Below are positions 8,259 through 16,739 of a stretch of DNA of 64,000 bases, one piece after another. Each line of letters begins with the position of its first letter. Positions within the stretch are counted from its first letter, which is position 1. Both the position numbers and the translations under genes were made by a program. The notes beneath the pieces are model-generated. The model saw only the letters and a program-made list of their open reading frames with translations. It had not been told where the DNA came from and did not search any database. The stretch comes from Thermocatellispora tengchongensis (GTDB lineage Bacteria > Actinomycetota > Actinomycetes > Streptosporangiales > Streptosporangiaceae): contig NZ_JACHGN010000010.1 in NCBI RefSeq assembly GCF_014202315.1, forward strand, positions 186,001 to 250,000, written 5' to 3'.

Positions 8259-8988
8259 CGCGAGCGCTGCCTGCACCCCGCTCCCGGCGCTCTGAGCGCG
8301 GTGCAGACCGTCTCGGGTCTGGAGAAGGCCCTCGGCGGCGGGCTGACTGACGCGGCAGGGGAAGGCGCGGTCGTGGGCGTGCATGAGCCCCGCCTGTGGG
8401 GTGCGCAGCCCGTCGGCCTGCATGAGCGCCGCTCGTGGGGTGCGGGGCCTGTGGGTGGGGTGGTCGTGTCCGGGATGGGTGGCATCGGTCCCGGCGTGAG
8501 GGGAGCAGGCGTGGCCGTCGCGGTGCGGGAGGGCTGTGTGCGTGGCGCACGCGCCATGCGCCTAGTGCGGGCCGTTTCTGGCCTGGGGGCCGCTGGCGGC
8601 GGGGCCACTTGCGGCGCGGGGGGAGGTGCGGTCGTGGGTCTGGCTGGGCGCTGGCGGTGGGGTGCGCGGCCTGTGGGCGCGGTCCTGTCTGGGATGGGCG
8701 GCATCGGCTCTGGCGGGGCTGGAGCAGGGGCGGCCGTCCTGGTGCGCGAGCGCTACCCGGGTGGTGGCCGCTGGGTGCCATGCGGGTGGTGCCCGTGCCG
8801 GCGTCGGGAGGCCCCAATCGGCAAGGAGCGTGACCGGGTGAGCCGTCCGGTGAGCGGGTTCCGGAATCAAGGTGCGGTGACGGGGTGGTGGTTGGCTTGG
8901 GCGCGGGTCGCGTCTGGACTGAGGAGCGGCGGGAGCGAAGCGACCGGAGCGACGAGGGAAGACGCGACCCTGCGGGGCGCCCAAGCCC

Positions 8989-9007
8989 GCCCGTGCGGAG
9001 CACGGGC
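8989..9007. terminator. Hairpin just before the TPR-protein gene
   Basis: GCCCGTGC pairs perfectly with GCACGGGC around the loop GGA. It lies 15 bases before the start of the TPR-protein gene. It may terminate read-through from the repeat island or act in the leader of the downstream gene; no U-run follows. Confidence 0.35.
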
Positions 9008-9022
9008 CATGAGCAGAGCCGC

Positions 9023-10840
9023 GTGAGTGTGTCGGGGGCTGCGGATCCCGATGATCCGCGTGAGTGGTGTGGCTTGGCCGTGCGGTTGCTCGATGCCGGC
9101 ATGCCGGAGGCGGCGCTGGAGGCGGCCAGGGAGGCGCTGGGGCGGGATTCGCGGCTGGAGTGGGGGTATCGGCTGGAGAGCCTGGCGCTGGAGCGGCTGG
9201 GGCGGGACGACGAGGCGGTGGTCGCGGCCGAGCATGCGGTGCGGTTGGCGCCCGGTTCGTGGGCGGCGCGGTTGCGGCTGGGGTCGGCGTTGCGGCGGGT
9301 GCCGGGGCGGTGGCGGGAGGCGTGGACCCAGGCGGGCAAGGCGGTCAGGTTCGCGCCGGAGGAGCCGGACGTACACGTGCTCGCCGGGGACCTCGCGCTG
9401 GTCCGTGGCGAGCATGAGCGCGCCGCGCGCGCCTACCGCGCCGCGCTGCGCGGCGCGCACGATCATCCGGTGGCCCGGGTGAACCTAGGGCTGACCCTGC
9501 TGTGCTGGGAGCGGCCGCGCGGTCACCATGATCCGGCGTGGGCCGCCGATCCGCGGGAGACCGGGCGGGCCCGGCGGGCGCTGGACGTGTGGTCGCGGCA
9601 GGTGCGGGTCCTGCTGGCCCTGGCGCTTCCGCTGGTGGCGGTGGCCGCCTTCTGGACGGGGATGCGGGCGCAGGCGCAGATCGGCGGGCTGGTCGTGCTG
9701 GCGCTGGCGGCGGTGCCGACGGTGCGGCAGGCGCGGCGGGTGCGCATCTGGTCGTACGTGCCGCAGATGCTGGGCCGCGATCTGTGGCTGACGGTGGCGG
9801 TGGCGCTCACGCCGCTGGCCGCGCTCGCGTACGCGGCGGCGGTGCTCATGCTGCCCTCCTGGTCCGCCGCCGGGCCGGTCTCGTGGGAGCCGCTGTGGGC
9901 GGGGCTGGCCGGCCTGGTGGTGTGCAACGGGCCGGCCGCGGCCCTGGTCCGGGTGCTGGCGGAGGCGTGGCGGGGGCGGCCGGTGCGGGCGCTGGCGGAG
10001 TTCGCGGTCGCGCTGCCCGAGCGTACGGCGCGGCGCGACACCGGCATCGCCATGTGGATCGTGGCGGTGCGCGGATGGTCGGCGGCGGGGCTCGTCGGGT
10101 GCCTGTCGCTGGTGGCGGGCGAGACCGGCGTGGCGGTGGCGGCGCTGGCGGTGCCGCTGGCGCTGCTGCGGGTGCGCAGGTCGGGGCGGCTGGGCGCGAA
10201 CGTGCGCCGGGTGCTGGCCGCCGACCGCTCCCTCGCGGCGGCGCTGCTGCTCCTGGTGCTGGCCTCGGCCTCGCTGGCGGGGGCGGGCGTGGTACGGCTC
10301 GTCGAGGCCGCGGGCGCGCCGCGTACGGAGGTGCCCGCGTGGGGCGGGAGGGTGGCGCTGGCGGCGCTGACCCTGATGGCCGCGGTCTTCGCCGCCCGCG
10401 CCGCCCGCGCCTGGTGGCGGGGCTCCCCGGGCCCGTGGCGCTCCTCGCTGGCCATGGCGGACGGGTGGGGCGGCAGGCTCCCCGCCGACGTGCGCGCGCC
10501 GGTGGGCCTGAGCGAGGCCGTGCGCCGGGCGCTGGTGTCCTCGCGCGGCGTCGTCCTGGCGTACGCCGACGACGCGGGCCCGCGCGCCCTGGCCGTCGGC
10601 GCCGTCAGCTCCATCGGCCCGGCGGGCGAGCTGCGCCTGATCGCGCCCGACGACGCCTGGCAGGCCGCCGAGCGCGATCCCCGGGTGGCGGTCTTCGTCG
10701 CCGACCCCATCGAGCGGCGCTTCTGGGCCGAGGTGCGCGGGATCGCCCTGGGCGACCCGGAGGCCGAGGTGCTGCGGGTCACGCCCAAGGACGTCCTCAT
10801 CGGCGAGTACCCGGGACGTCACCAGTCCCGCCGCCGCTGA
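9023..10840 (+). CDS. TPR membrane protein with C-terminal flavin-reductase-like domain
   Basis: A 605-aa protein. Residues about 13-165 form tetratricopeptide-like helical repeats (for example EAALEAAREALGRDSRLEWG and DEAVVAAEHAVRLAPGSWAA). About 195-475 is a membrane region with some eight hydrophobic helices. The last about 110 residues look like a split beta-barrel of the pyridoxamine-phosphate-oxidase type (GELRLIAPDDAW, then DPRVAVFVADP, then FWAEVRGIA). The start is taken as GTG 9023, overlapping a five-codon frame ending at 9026; GTG 9029 is as likely. The combination suggests an intracellular scaffold anchored to the membrane. No enzymatic role can be assigned, and flavin binding is untested. 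Confidence 0.75.
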   Translation: MSVSGAADPDDPREWCGLAVRLLDAGMPEAALEAAREALGRDSRLEWGYRLESLALERLGRDDEAVVAAEHAVRLAPGSWAARLRLGSALRRVPGRWREAWTQAGKAVRFAPEEPDVHVLAGDLALVRGEHERAARAYRAALRGAHDHPVARVNLGLTLLCWERPRGHHDPAWAADPRETGRARRALDVWSRQVRVLLALALPLVAVAAFWTGMRAQAQIGGLVVLALAAVPTVRQARRVRIWSYVPQMLGRDLWLTVAVALTPLAALAYAAAVLMLPSWSAAGPVSWEPLWAGLAGLVVCNGPAAALVRVLAEAWRGRPVRALAEFAVALPERTARRDTGIAMWIVAVRGWSAAGLVGCLSLVAGETGVAVAALAVPLALLRVRRSGRLGANVRRVLAADRSLAAALLLLVLASASLAGAGVVRLVEAAGAPRTEVPAWGGRVALAALTLMAAVFAARAARAWWRGSPGPWRSSLAMADGWGGRLPADVRAPVGLSEAVRRALVSSRGVVLAYADDAGPRALAVGAVSSIGPAGELRLIAPDDAWQAAERDPRVAVFVADPIERRFWAEVRGIALGDPEAEVLRVTPKDVLIGEYPGRHQSRRR

Positions 10841-10879
10841 GGGCCGCCGTCCCGCACGGCGGGCCGCTCGTCGGCACGC

Positions 10880-11246
10880 CCAGTGGAGTGGGCCCGCGCG
10901 TTGGCGGGTGCGCGTGGCCCGGCGCATCCGGAGCGGATCGCGGCCATCGTCGCGGCCGGCACGGGCTTGCCGGCCGGTGACATTCCCATGCCCGAGGGCC
11001 GGCGCCGGTCCCGGCGGGCGGCAGCCGCGGCGCCGGTCCGCGACGCCCGCAGGTTCGTGCAGGCGCGCTGCCGTACGAAGCCGCCGGACGAGGTGCGCGC
11101 GGCGTACGACGCGCCGTTCCCGGACGAGTCGTCCGACCGGAGCGCGCGGGATCGGGCATCCCGTGATCGCCGGAGCGGGGCATTTGCTGCAGGAAGACGC
11201 CGGTCCGGACCTCGGCGCGGAAATCGCGAGGTTTGTCGGCCGCATC
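10880..11246 (+). pseudogene. Remnant of a haloalkane dehalogenase gene
   Basis: Two frames together preserve pieces of an alpha/beta-hydrolase of the haloalkane dehalogenase group. The first frame reads AHPERIAAIVAAGTGLPAGD at about 10922-10981, followed by IPMPE, then DEVRAAYDAPFPDES up to about 11132. The second frame, about 45 bases on, reads GHLLQEDAGPDLGAEIARFV at 11178-11237, the family's C-terminal active-site His region. In intact enzymes these two blocks are separated by roughly 70-80 residues; here only about 15 codons' worth remains, and the frame changes. The N-terminal third is missing, because the preceding gene ends at 10840. I therefore read it as a truncated, frameshifted relic. 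Family motifs are from memory. Confidence 0.65.
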
Positions 11247-11395
11247 CGACCGGAATGCCGGACAGTGACACCGGCTCCTCGCGAGACGGCAGGCGCGTGG
11301 AACCCGGCCGCGCGCCACGCCGAAACACGCTCTGGGCGCCCGCGCCCAAACGTCGCTCGGTTGCGGTATAACCGGGGGCGAACCGGGGAGGCTTG

Positions 11396-13738
11396 ATGCG
11401 GGACTCCGACAGGGCCCGGCCGGCGGGGCGCGCTGCGGCTAGGGATCTGTTCGAACACGTGCGTGTTCGCTATTTTCGGCTTTCCCCATTCACGCGGCGA
11501 ATGGCGTACGCCGCGGTGCTCGTCATCGCGCTCGCGCTCGCCGTCGCCCTCGGCTGGTCGATCGTGAACACGCTGGTGGGCTGCGTCCTGCTGCTCGCCT
11601 TCGTGGCGCTCACCCTGCGCTTCCCGCGCGCCGCGGCCACCGCGCTGGTGGTGGCGGGGTGGATGCTGCTGCTGCCGATCTTCGCCGCCTTCTTCGAGCC
11701 GGGCTCGCCGGGCCCCACGCTGCTGATCGCGCTCGGCGTCGTCGCCGGCGGCGCCGCCCACCTGATCCGGTGGGTGCCGCCCTGGATGACCACGTTGCTC
11801 GCGCTGCTCGCCGCGGGCGTGCTGGCCGGGGCCGTCTCGCCGCTGTACCCGATGGCCGGGGTCTGGCTCGCGTACGCCGGGGCGGCGGGCGTGCTGGCGT
11901 ACCGGTTCGTCCTCGCCCGCCGGGTGAAGGCCGCGCTGACGGCCGGGGAGCAGCGGCACGTACGGGTGCGCGCCCGCGAGGGCGGCCCGCCGCCCGCCGG
12001 GGCCGACGCCGCCGCGCCCCCGCCGCCGATCTCGGTCGAGGACGCCCTCGCCGAGCTGGAGAACATGATCGGCCTGCTGCCGGTGAAGGAGCAGGTGCGC
12101 TCGATCGCCGCCTCCATCGAGGCGTCCCGGCTGCGCGCCGAGGCCGGCTACACCACCGACCCGCCGATGCGGCACTTCGTCTTCGTCGGCCCGCCCGGCA
12201 CCGGCAAGACCAGCGTCGCCCGCACCGTCGCCAAGATCTTCTACGCGTTCGGCCTGCTGGAGACCCCCTATGTGGTGGAGGCCCAGCGGGCCGACCTGGT
12301 GGGCGAGTATCTCGGCGCGACCGCGATCAAGACCAACGAGCTGATCGACCGGGCGTTGGGCGGGGTGCTGTTCATCGACGAGGCGTACGGCCTGATGAAC
12401 ACCGGCGACGGCCAGGCCGACCGGTTCGGCGCCGAGGCGGTGCAGACCCTGCTCAAGCGGGCCGAGGACGACCGCGACCGGCTGATCATCATCCTGGCGG
12501 GCTACGAGAAGGAGATGACCGCGTTCCTCTCCTCCAACCCCGGCCTGTCCTCCCGCTTCTCCACCCGGGTCACCTTCCCCAGCTACTCCGCCGAGGAGCT
12601 GTCGCGGATCACCGAGCTGCTGCAGGCCGGGCGCGGCGACCGCATGGCGCCCGACGCGCGGGCCGCGCTGACCGGGCTCTACGACGAGGTGATCAGGCGC
12701 GGGCTGATCGACGAGCTGGGCAACGCCCGCTTCGCCCGCAGCCTGGTCGAGGCGGCGGCCCAGGCCCGCGACGTACGGGTCGTGGGCGCGGGCGGCTCGC
12801 CCACGACCGCCGACCTGGTCACCACCACCGCCGCCGACGTCACCAAGGCGTTCGAGGAGCTCACCGCCCGCTTCCGCGGCTACCAGGCCACCCCCACCCT
12901 GGAGGAGGCCCTGGCCGACCTCGACCGCATGGCCGGGCTCGAACCCGTCAAGCGCCAGGTCCACGCGATAGCCGCCCAGCTCAGGGTGGCCCGCATGCGC
13001 CAGGAGCGCGGCCTGCCCACCCCGCCGCAGATGCGGCACTTCGTCTTCGTCGGCCCGCCCGGCACCGGCAAGACCACGGTCGCGCGCATCCTCGGCCGGA
13101 TCTTCGCCGCGCTCGGCCTGCTCGCCCGCCCCGACGTGGTGGAGGCCCAGCGCGCCGACCTCGTCGGCCAGCACCTCGGCTCCACCGCGATCAAGACCAA
13201 CGAGCTGATCGACCGGGCGCTGGGCGGGGTGCTGTTCATCGACGAGGCGTACAGCCTGGTCAACACCGGCTACTCCGGCGGCGACGCCTTCGGCGCCGAG
13301 GCGGTGCAGACCCTGCTCAAGCGGGCCGAGGACGACCGCGACCGGCTCGTCATCGTGCTGGCCGGCTACGCCGGCGAGATGGACCGGTTCCTGGCCACCA
13401 ACCCCGGGCTGGCCAGCCGGTTCAACCAGCGCGTCGCGTTCCCGTCGTACACGCCGGACGAGCTGGCCCAGATCGCCGAGCTGCTGGCCGAGCGCGCCGG
13501 CGACCGCTTCGACGACGCGGCCCGGCAGGACCTGCTGGAGGTGTTCTCCGTGGTGTGCGCCGAGCGGCTGATCGACGGGCTCGGCAACGGCCGCTTCGCC
13601 CGCAACCTGTTCGAGCGGGCCGCCATGCGCCGTGACGTCCGCCTGGCGGCCGGGCCCACCCCGGCCACCGCCGCCGACCTGACCACGATCACCAGCGAGG
13701 ACGTGCGCAGCGCCATCGAGGAGCTGTCCGACCGCTGA
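11396..13738 (+). CDS. Membrane-anchored tandem AAA+ ATPase (CbxX/CfqX, EccA-like)
   Basis: A 780-aa protein. The N-terminus has about four to six hydrophobic helices (residues 35-175). Two complete CbxX/CfqX-type AAA+ modules follow. Walker A is GPPGTGKT at 265-272 and again at 553-560; Walker B is LFIDEA at 325-330 and near 613. Both modules keep the family run EAQRADLVG followed by IKTNELIDRALGG. ATG 11396 follows a strong GGGGAGG site. Relatives include the Rubisco activase CbbX and the type VII secretion ATPase EccA. No ESX/WXG100 or Rubisco genes lie nearby, so the client is unknown. The membrane anchor plus two active-looking modules suggests a membrane-bound remodeller. Confidence 0.85.
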   Translation: MRDSDRARPAGRAAARDLFEHVRVRYFRLSPFTRRMAYAAVLVIALALAVALGWSIVNTLVGCVLLLAFVALTLRFPRAAATALVVAGWMLLLPIFAAFFEPGSPGPTLLIALGVVAGGAAHLIRWVPPWMTTLLALLAAGVLAGAVSPLYPMAGVWLAYAGAAGVLAYRFVLARRVKAALTAGEQRHVRVRAREGGPPPAGADAAAPPPPISVEDALAELENMIGLLPVKEQVRSIAASIEASRLRAEAGYTTDPPMRHFVFVGPPGTGKTSVARTVAKIFYAFGLLETPYVVEAQRADLVGEYLGATAIKTNELIDRALGGVLFIDEAYGLMNTGDGQADRFGAEAVQTLLKRAEDDRDRLIIILAGYEKEMTAFLSSNPGLSSRFSTRVTFPSYSAEELSRITELLQAGRGDRMAPDARAALTGLYDEVIRRGLIDELGNARFARSLVEAAAQARDVRVVGAGGSPTTADLVTTTAADVTKAFEELTARFRGYQATPTLEEALADLDRMAGLEPVKRQVHAIAAQLRVARMRQERGLPTPPQMRHFVFVGPPGTGKTTVARILGRIFAALGLLARPDVVEAQRADLVGQHLGSTAIKTNELIDRALGGVLFIDEAYSLVNTGYSGGDAFGAEAVQTLLKRAEDDRDRLVIVLAGYAGEMDRFLATNPGLASRFNQRVAFPSYTPDELAQIAELLAERAGDRFDDAARQDLLEVFSVVCAERLIDGLGNGRFARNLFERAAMRRDVRLAAGPTPATAADLTTITSEDVRSAIEELSDR

Positions 13739-13865
13739 TCCCGCCCCCTGACCCTGCCCGCGGCGTGACGGCGACGCGGCGCGCGCGGACGCACTGCCTG
13801 TACGCATTTGGGTGATCACTCTGAGTAGTGTTGTCCTCGTGTGCGGTGGGCGAAGTGGGGGAGTC

Positions 13866-15620
13866 GTGGAGAACGGGCGGCGATCGGCGTCCGCCGCGGT
13901 GGCGGCGGTGCTCGTCGTGGCCACGGTGCTGGTCGTGTCCATGGTGTCGCTGGCCGGGTGCGGTGAGGGCGGGCGGGCCGCGGCTCCGGCCGTGAGCGCC
14001 ACGCTGCGGGCGTACGACATCAATCCGGTCCCGCGCGGCCAGGTGCGCGAGGGCGGCACGCTGCGGTGGGGCATCGACCACTATCCGAGCCAGTGGAACC
14101 TCAACCACGTCAACGGCCGCCTGCCGGAGGTCGAGGCGGTCATGGACGCGCTGATGCCCGCCCCGTTCCGCGCCGACGAGCGCGGCATCGTCGCCCCCGA
14201 CCCCGACTACCTGACCCGGGCGGAGGTGACCCGGGGCTCGCCCGCGCAGGTCGTCACGCTCACGCTCAACCCCAGGGCGCGCTGGTCCGACGGCAGGCCG
14301 ATCACCTGGGAGGACTACCACGCCCAGTGGCGGGCGATGAGCGGGCGCGACCCGGCCTACCAGGTGGCGGGCACCGCCGGCTACCGCGACATCGGCTCGG
14401 TGGCGCGGGGCGCGCACGACCACCAGGTCGTCATCACCTTCGCCCGGCCGTTCGCCGACTGGCGCTCGCTGTTCACGCCGCTGTACCCGCGCTCGGCCAA
14501 CGCCACGCCCGACGCGTTCAACGGCTACTGGCTCAACGCGATCCCGGTCACCGCGGGCCCGTTCAAGCCGGCCGGGCTCGATCCCGACGCGCGCACCGTC
14601 ACCGTGGTCCGCGACCCCGCCTGGTGGGGCGAGAAGGCCAGGCTGGACCGGATCGTGTTCCGGGCCATGGACGCCGCCGCCCGGTTGCGCGCCTTCACCG
14701 CGGGCGAGCTGGACGTGACCGACCTCGGCATGTCCGCCGAGGCGGTGGCCAAGGCGCGCGCGTCCCGCGACGCCGTGGTGCGGCAGGCGGCGGGCCCCGG
14801 CTACCGCCAGCTCACCCTGAACGGCGAGAGCCCCAGGCTCGCCGACCCGGCCGTGCGCCAGGCGGTCGCCATGGCCATCGACCGCGCCGAGCTGGCCCGC
14901 GCCGGCCTGGCCGGCCTCGGCTGGCCCGCCGTGCCGCTCGGCAACCACTTCTTCCTGAACACCCAGGCCGGCTACCGCGACAACTCCCACGAGATCGGGA
15001 CGTACGACCCCGAGGCCGCCGCCGAGCGCCTGGAGGACGCGGGCTGGGTCCTGGACGAGCGGACGGGTGTGCGGCGCAAGGACGGCGCCGAGCCGGCGCT
15101 GCGGTTCGTCGTCCCCGCCGGCGTGGCGGTGAGCCGGGCCGAGGGCGAGCGCGTACGCGCGATGCTGGCCGAGGTGGGGGTGAAGGTGACGGTCGTGGAG
15201 GTGCCGGCCGACGCCTTCTTCACCAAGCACGTCATCCCCGGCGACTTCGACATCGCCCCGTTCACGTACGCGGGCTCGCCGTTCCCCGTCTCCGCCTCCT
15301 ACGCCCAGTACGCCGACGCGGTCACGCCGCCCGGCGGTGCCCGTACCGTGGGCGCGGGCGGGCCGCGGGTCTGGAACGCCAACCTGGCCAGGATCGGGCA
15401 TCCCACGACCGACCGCGCGCTGCTGCGGGCCATGGGCGAGCTGGACCCCACCCGCCGTCTCGGATACACCCACGCCGCCGACGCCCTGCTGTGGCGCAAC
15501 GTCAACGTGCTGCCGCTCTACCAGCGCCCGCAGACCGTCGCCGTACGCGCCTCGCTGGCCAACATCGGGGCCAACGGCTTTCGCGACCTGCGCTACACCG
15601 ACATCGGCTTCACCCGCTGA
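13866..15620 (+). CDS. Family 5 extracellular solute-binding lipoprotein (orphan)
   Basis: A 584-aa substrate-binding protein of the peptide/nickel (OppA/DppA) family. GTG 13866 is preceded by GGGGGAG. It opens a signal peptide with a hydrophobic core and a lipobox VSLAGC, making Cys32 the lipidated residue. The body shows SBP family 5 landmarks: early GGTLRWGID, then RARWSDGRPITWEDYHAQW, and DPAVRQAVAMAIDRAEL. It should bind an oligopeptide or similar solute on the outer face of the membrane. No permease or ATPase genes are adjacent, so it either feeds a transporter encoded elsewhere or acts as a receptor. Confidence 0.88.
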   Translation: MENGRRSASAAVAAVLVVATVLVVSMVSLAGCGEGGRAAAPAVSATLRAYDINPVPRGQVREGGTLRWGIDHYPSQWNLNHVNGRLPEVEAVMDALMPAPFRADERGIVAPDPDYLTRAEVTRGSPAQVVTLTLNPRARWSDGRPITWEDYHAQWRAMSGRDPAYQVAGTAGYRDIGSVARGAHDHQVVITFARPFADWRSLFTPLYPRSANATPDAFNGYWLNAIPVTAGPFKPAGLDPDARTVTVVRDPAWWGEKARLDRIVFRAMDAAARLRAFTAGELDVTDLGMSAEAVAKARASRDAVVRQAAGPGYRQLTLNGESPRLADPAVRQAVAMAIDRAELARAGLAGLGWPAVPLGNHFFLNTQAGYRDNSHEIGTYDPEAAAERLEDAGWVLDERTGVRRKDGAEPALRFVVPAGVAVSRAEGERVRAMLAEVGVKVTVVEVPADAFFTKHVIPGDFDIAPFTYAGSPFPVSASYAQYADAVTPPGGARTVGAGGPRVWNANLARIGHPTTDRALLRAMGELDPTRRLGYTHAADALLWRNVNVLPLYQRPQTVAVRASLANIGANGFRDLRYTDIGFTR

Positions 15621-15660
15621 GCGCGGTTTTCCTGTCGGTGGCGCGGTGTAGACAGTAGGG

Positions 15661-16728
15661 GTGACGGTCTCGGTGACATGGCCCCAGGTGCTGGCATGGC
15701 GGCTGGGGCGGCAGTTCGTGGCGCGGCCCGGCGGCGACGCGGTGTCGATCGTGCGCCGGCTGTGCGGGGTGCAGTCCCAGGTGGCGTCCTCGGCGCGCCT
15801 GGCGGTGGCGGTGCGGCAGGAGCGGCCCGACCCCGGCGAGGTCGAGTCGGCGCTGTGGCAGGACGGCACGCTGGCCAAGACCTGGCTGATGCGCGGCACC
15901 CTGCACCTCGTGCCCGCCGACGAGCTGCCGGTCTACTTCGGCACGCTCGGCTCGCTGCGCTTTTGGGAGAAGGGCTCCTGGCAGCGCGGCCACGGCGTGA
16001 CCGCCGCCGAGATCGAGAAGGTCATCGACGCCGTGCCGCGCGCGCTCGCCGGCCGGGTGCTCACCCGCGAGGAGCTGGTCGAGTCGGTGATCGAGGTCAC
16101 CGGCGACGAGCACCTGCGCGAGGCCCTGACCTCGGGCTGGGGCGCGCTGCTCAAGCCGCTCAGCTTCCTCGGCGAGCTGTGCTACGGCCCGCCCCGCGAG
16201 GGCCGGGTCACCTTCACCTCCCCCGGCGTCGCCCCGCTGCCCGCGGCCGAGGCCGGCACCCTGCTGGCCCGCGCCTTCCTGGGCGCCCACGGCCCGGCCA
16301 CCCCCGAGATGTTCGACGCCTGGCTCTTCCGCGGCCAGTCGCGCAAGGCCGTACTGCGGGCCTGGTTCGCGGGGCTGGGCTCCGACGCGGTCGAGATCGA
16401 CGTCGAGGGGTGGCCCATGCTCGCCCTGGCCGAGCACGTCGATTCGCTGGCCGCCACCCGTCCGTCCGAGTCCGTGCACCTCCTGCCGGGTTTCGACCAG
16501 TACGTCCTGGCGGCCCCCCGCGACCTGGAGCCCCTGCTGCCCGCCGCCGTCCGCGCCAAGGTCAGCCGTACGGCCGGCTGGATCTCGCCCGTGGTCGTCT
16601 ACCGGGGCCGGATCGCCGGCGTCTGGGAGGCCAAGTCCGGCAAGCTCGCCTTCGAGCTGTTCGAGGACGTCCCGGCCGGGCCGCTCGCCGACGAGGCCGA
16701 CCGCGTGTCCGCGCTCCTGGAGCCCTGA
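15661..16728 (+). CDS. Winged-helix DNA-binding protein (HTH_42/YcaQ-like)
   Basis: A 355-aa protein beginning at GTG 15661. It matches the actinobacterial 'winged helix DNA-binding domain' family related to YcaQ/AlkX. Landmarks are VRRLCGVQSQVASSARLAV near residue 40, TLAKTWLMRGTLHLVPADEL near 80, and LLPGFDQYVLAAPRD in the C-terminal half. Members of the wider family unhook interstrand crosslinks as DNA glycosylases, but many actinobacterial paralogues have no tested function. The gene converges on pxpC with eleven bases between the stop codons. Confidence 0.8.
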   Translation: MTVSVTWPQVLAWRLGRQFVARPGGDAVSIVRRLCGVQSQVASSARLAVAVRQERPDPGEVESALWQDGTLAKTWLMRGTLHLVPADELPVYFGTLGSLRFWEKGSWQRGHGVTAAEIEKVIDAVPRALAGRVLTREELVESVIEVTGDEHLREALTSGWGALLKPLSFLGELCYGPPREGRVTFTSPGVAPLPAAEAGTLLARAFLGAHGPATPEMFDAWLFRGQSRKAVLRAWFAGLGSDAVEIDVEGWPMLALAEHVDSLAATRPSESVHLLPGFDQYVLAAPRDLEPLLPAAVRAKVSRTAGWISPVVVYRGRIAGVWEAKSGKLAFELFEDVPAGPLADEADRVSALLEP

Positions 16729-16739
16729 CCTTCGGCGGA

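Larger units (their letters stand above)
7731..9022. other. Repeat-rich island without a convincing gene
   Basis: About 1.3 kb between the DoxX gene and the TPR-protein gene. Open frames exist on both strands, but their products are low-complexity Pro/Arg/Gly-rich and resemble no family. A 12-bp palindrome CTCTCTAGAGAG (7897-7908) precedes an ATG at 7917. That ATG opens a frame with a plausible short start (MSEVWPIRDLARTMAIVDRD) that soon turns proline-rich. Nested repeats include 24-bp units at 8045-8092 and 8163-8258. A diverged duplication of about 95 bp also appears, starting near 8435 and near 8660. A possible hairpin (8989-9007) closes the island. Confidence 0.6.

Noticed and set aside
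7917-9026. A 369-codon open frame in the repeat island
   Set aside because: The first about 20 residues look plausible, but the rest is proline-, glycine- and arginine-rich repeat translation with no family match; kept only as a note.
9009-9026. Five-codon frame (MSRAA) overlapping the TPR-protein start as a leader peptide
   Set aside because: No ribosome binding site and no amino-acid bias typical of attenuators; the overlap may be chance.
9485-14074. A very long minus-strand open frame opposite the TPR, AAA+ and neighbouring genes
   Set aside because: It runs antisense to several genes with good domains. Its Arg/Gly/His/Gln-rich product is the usual result of high GC at third positions, with no motif.
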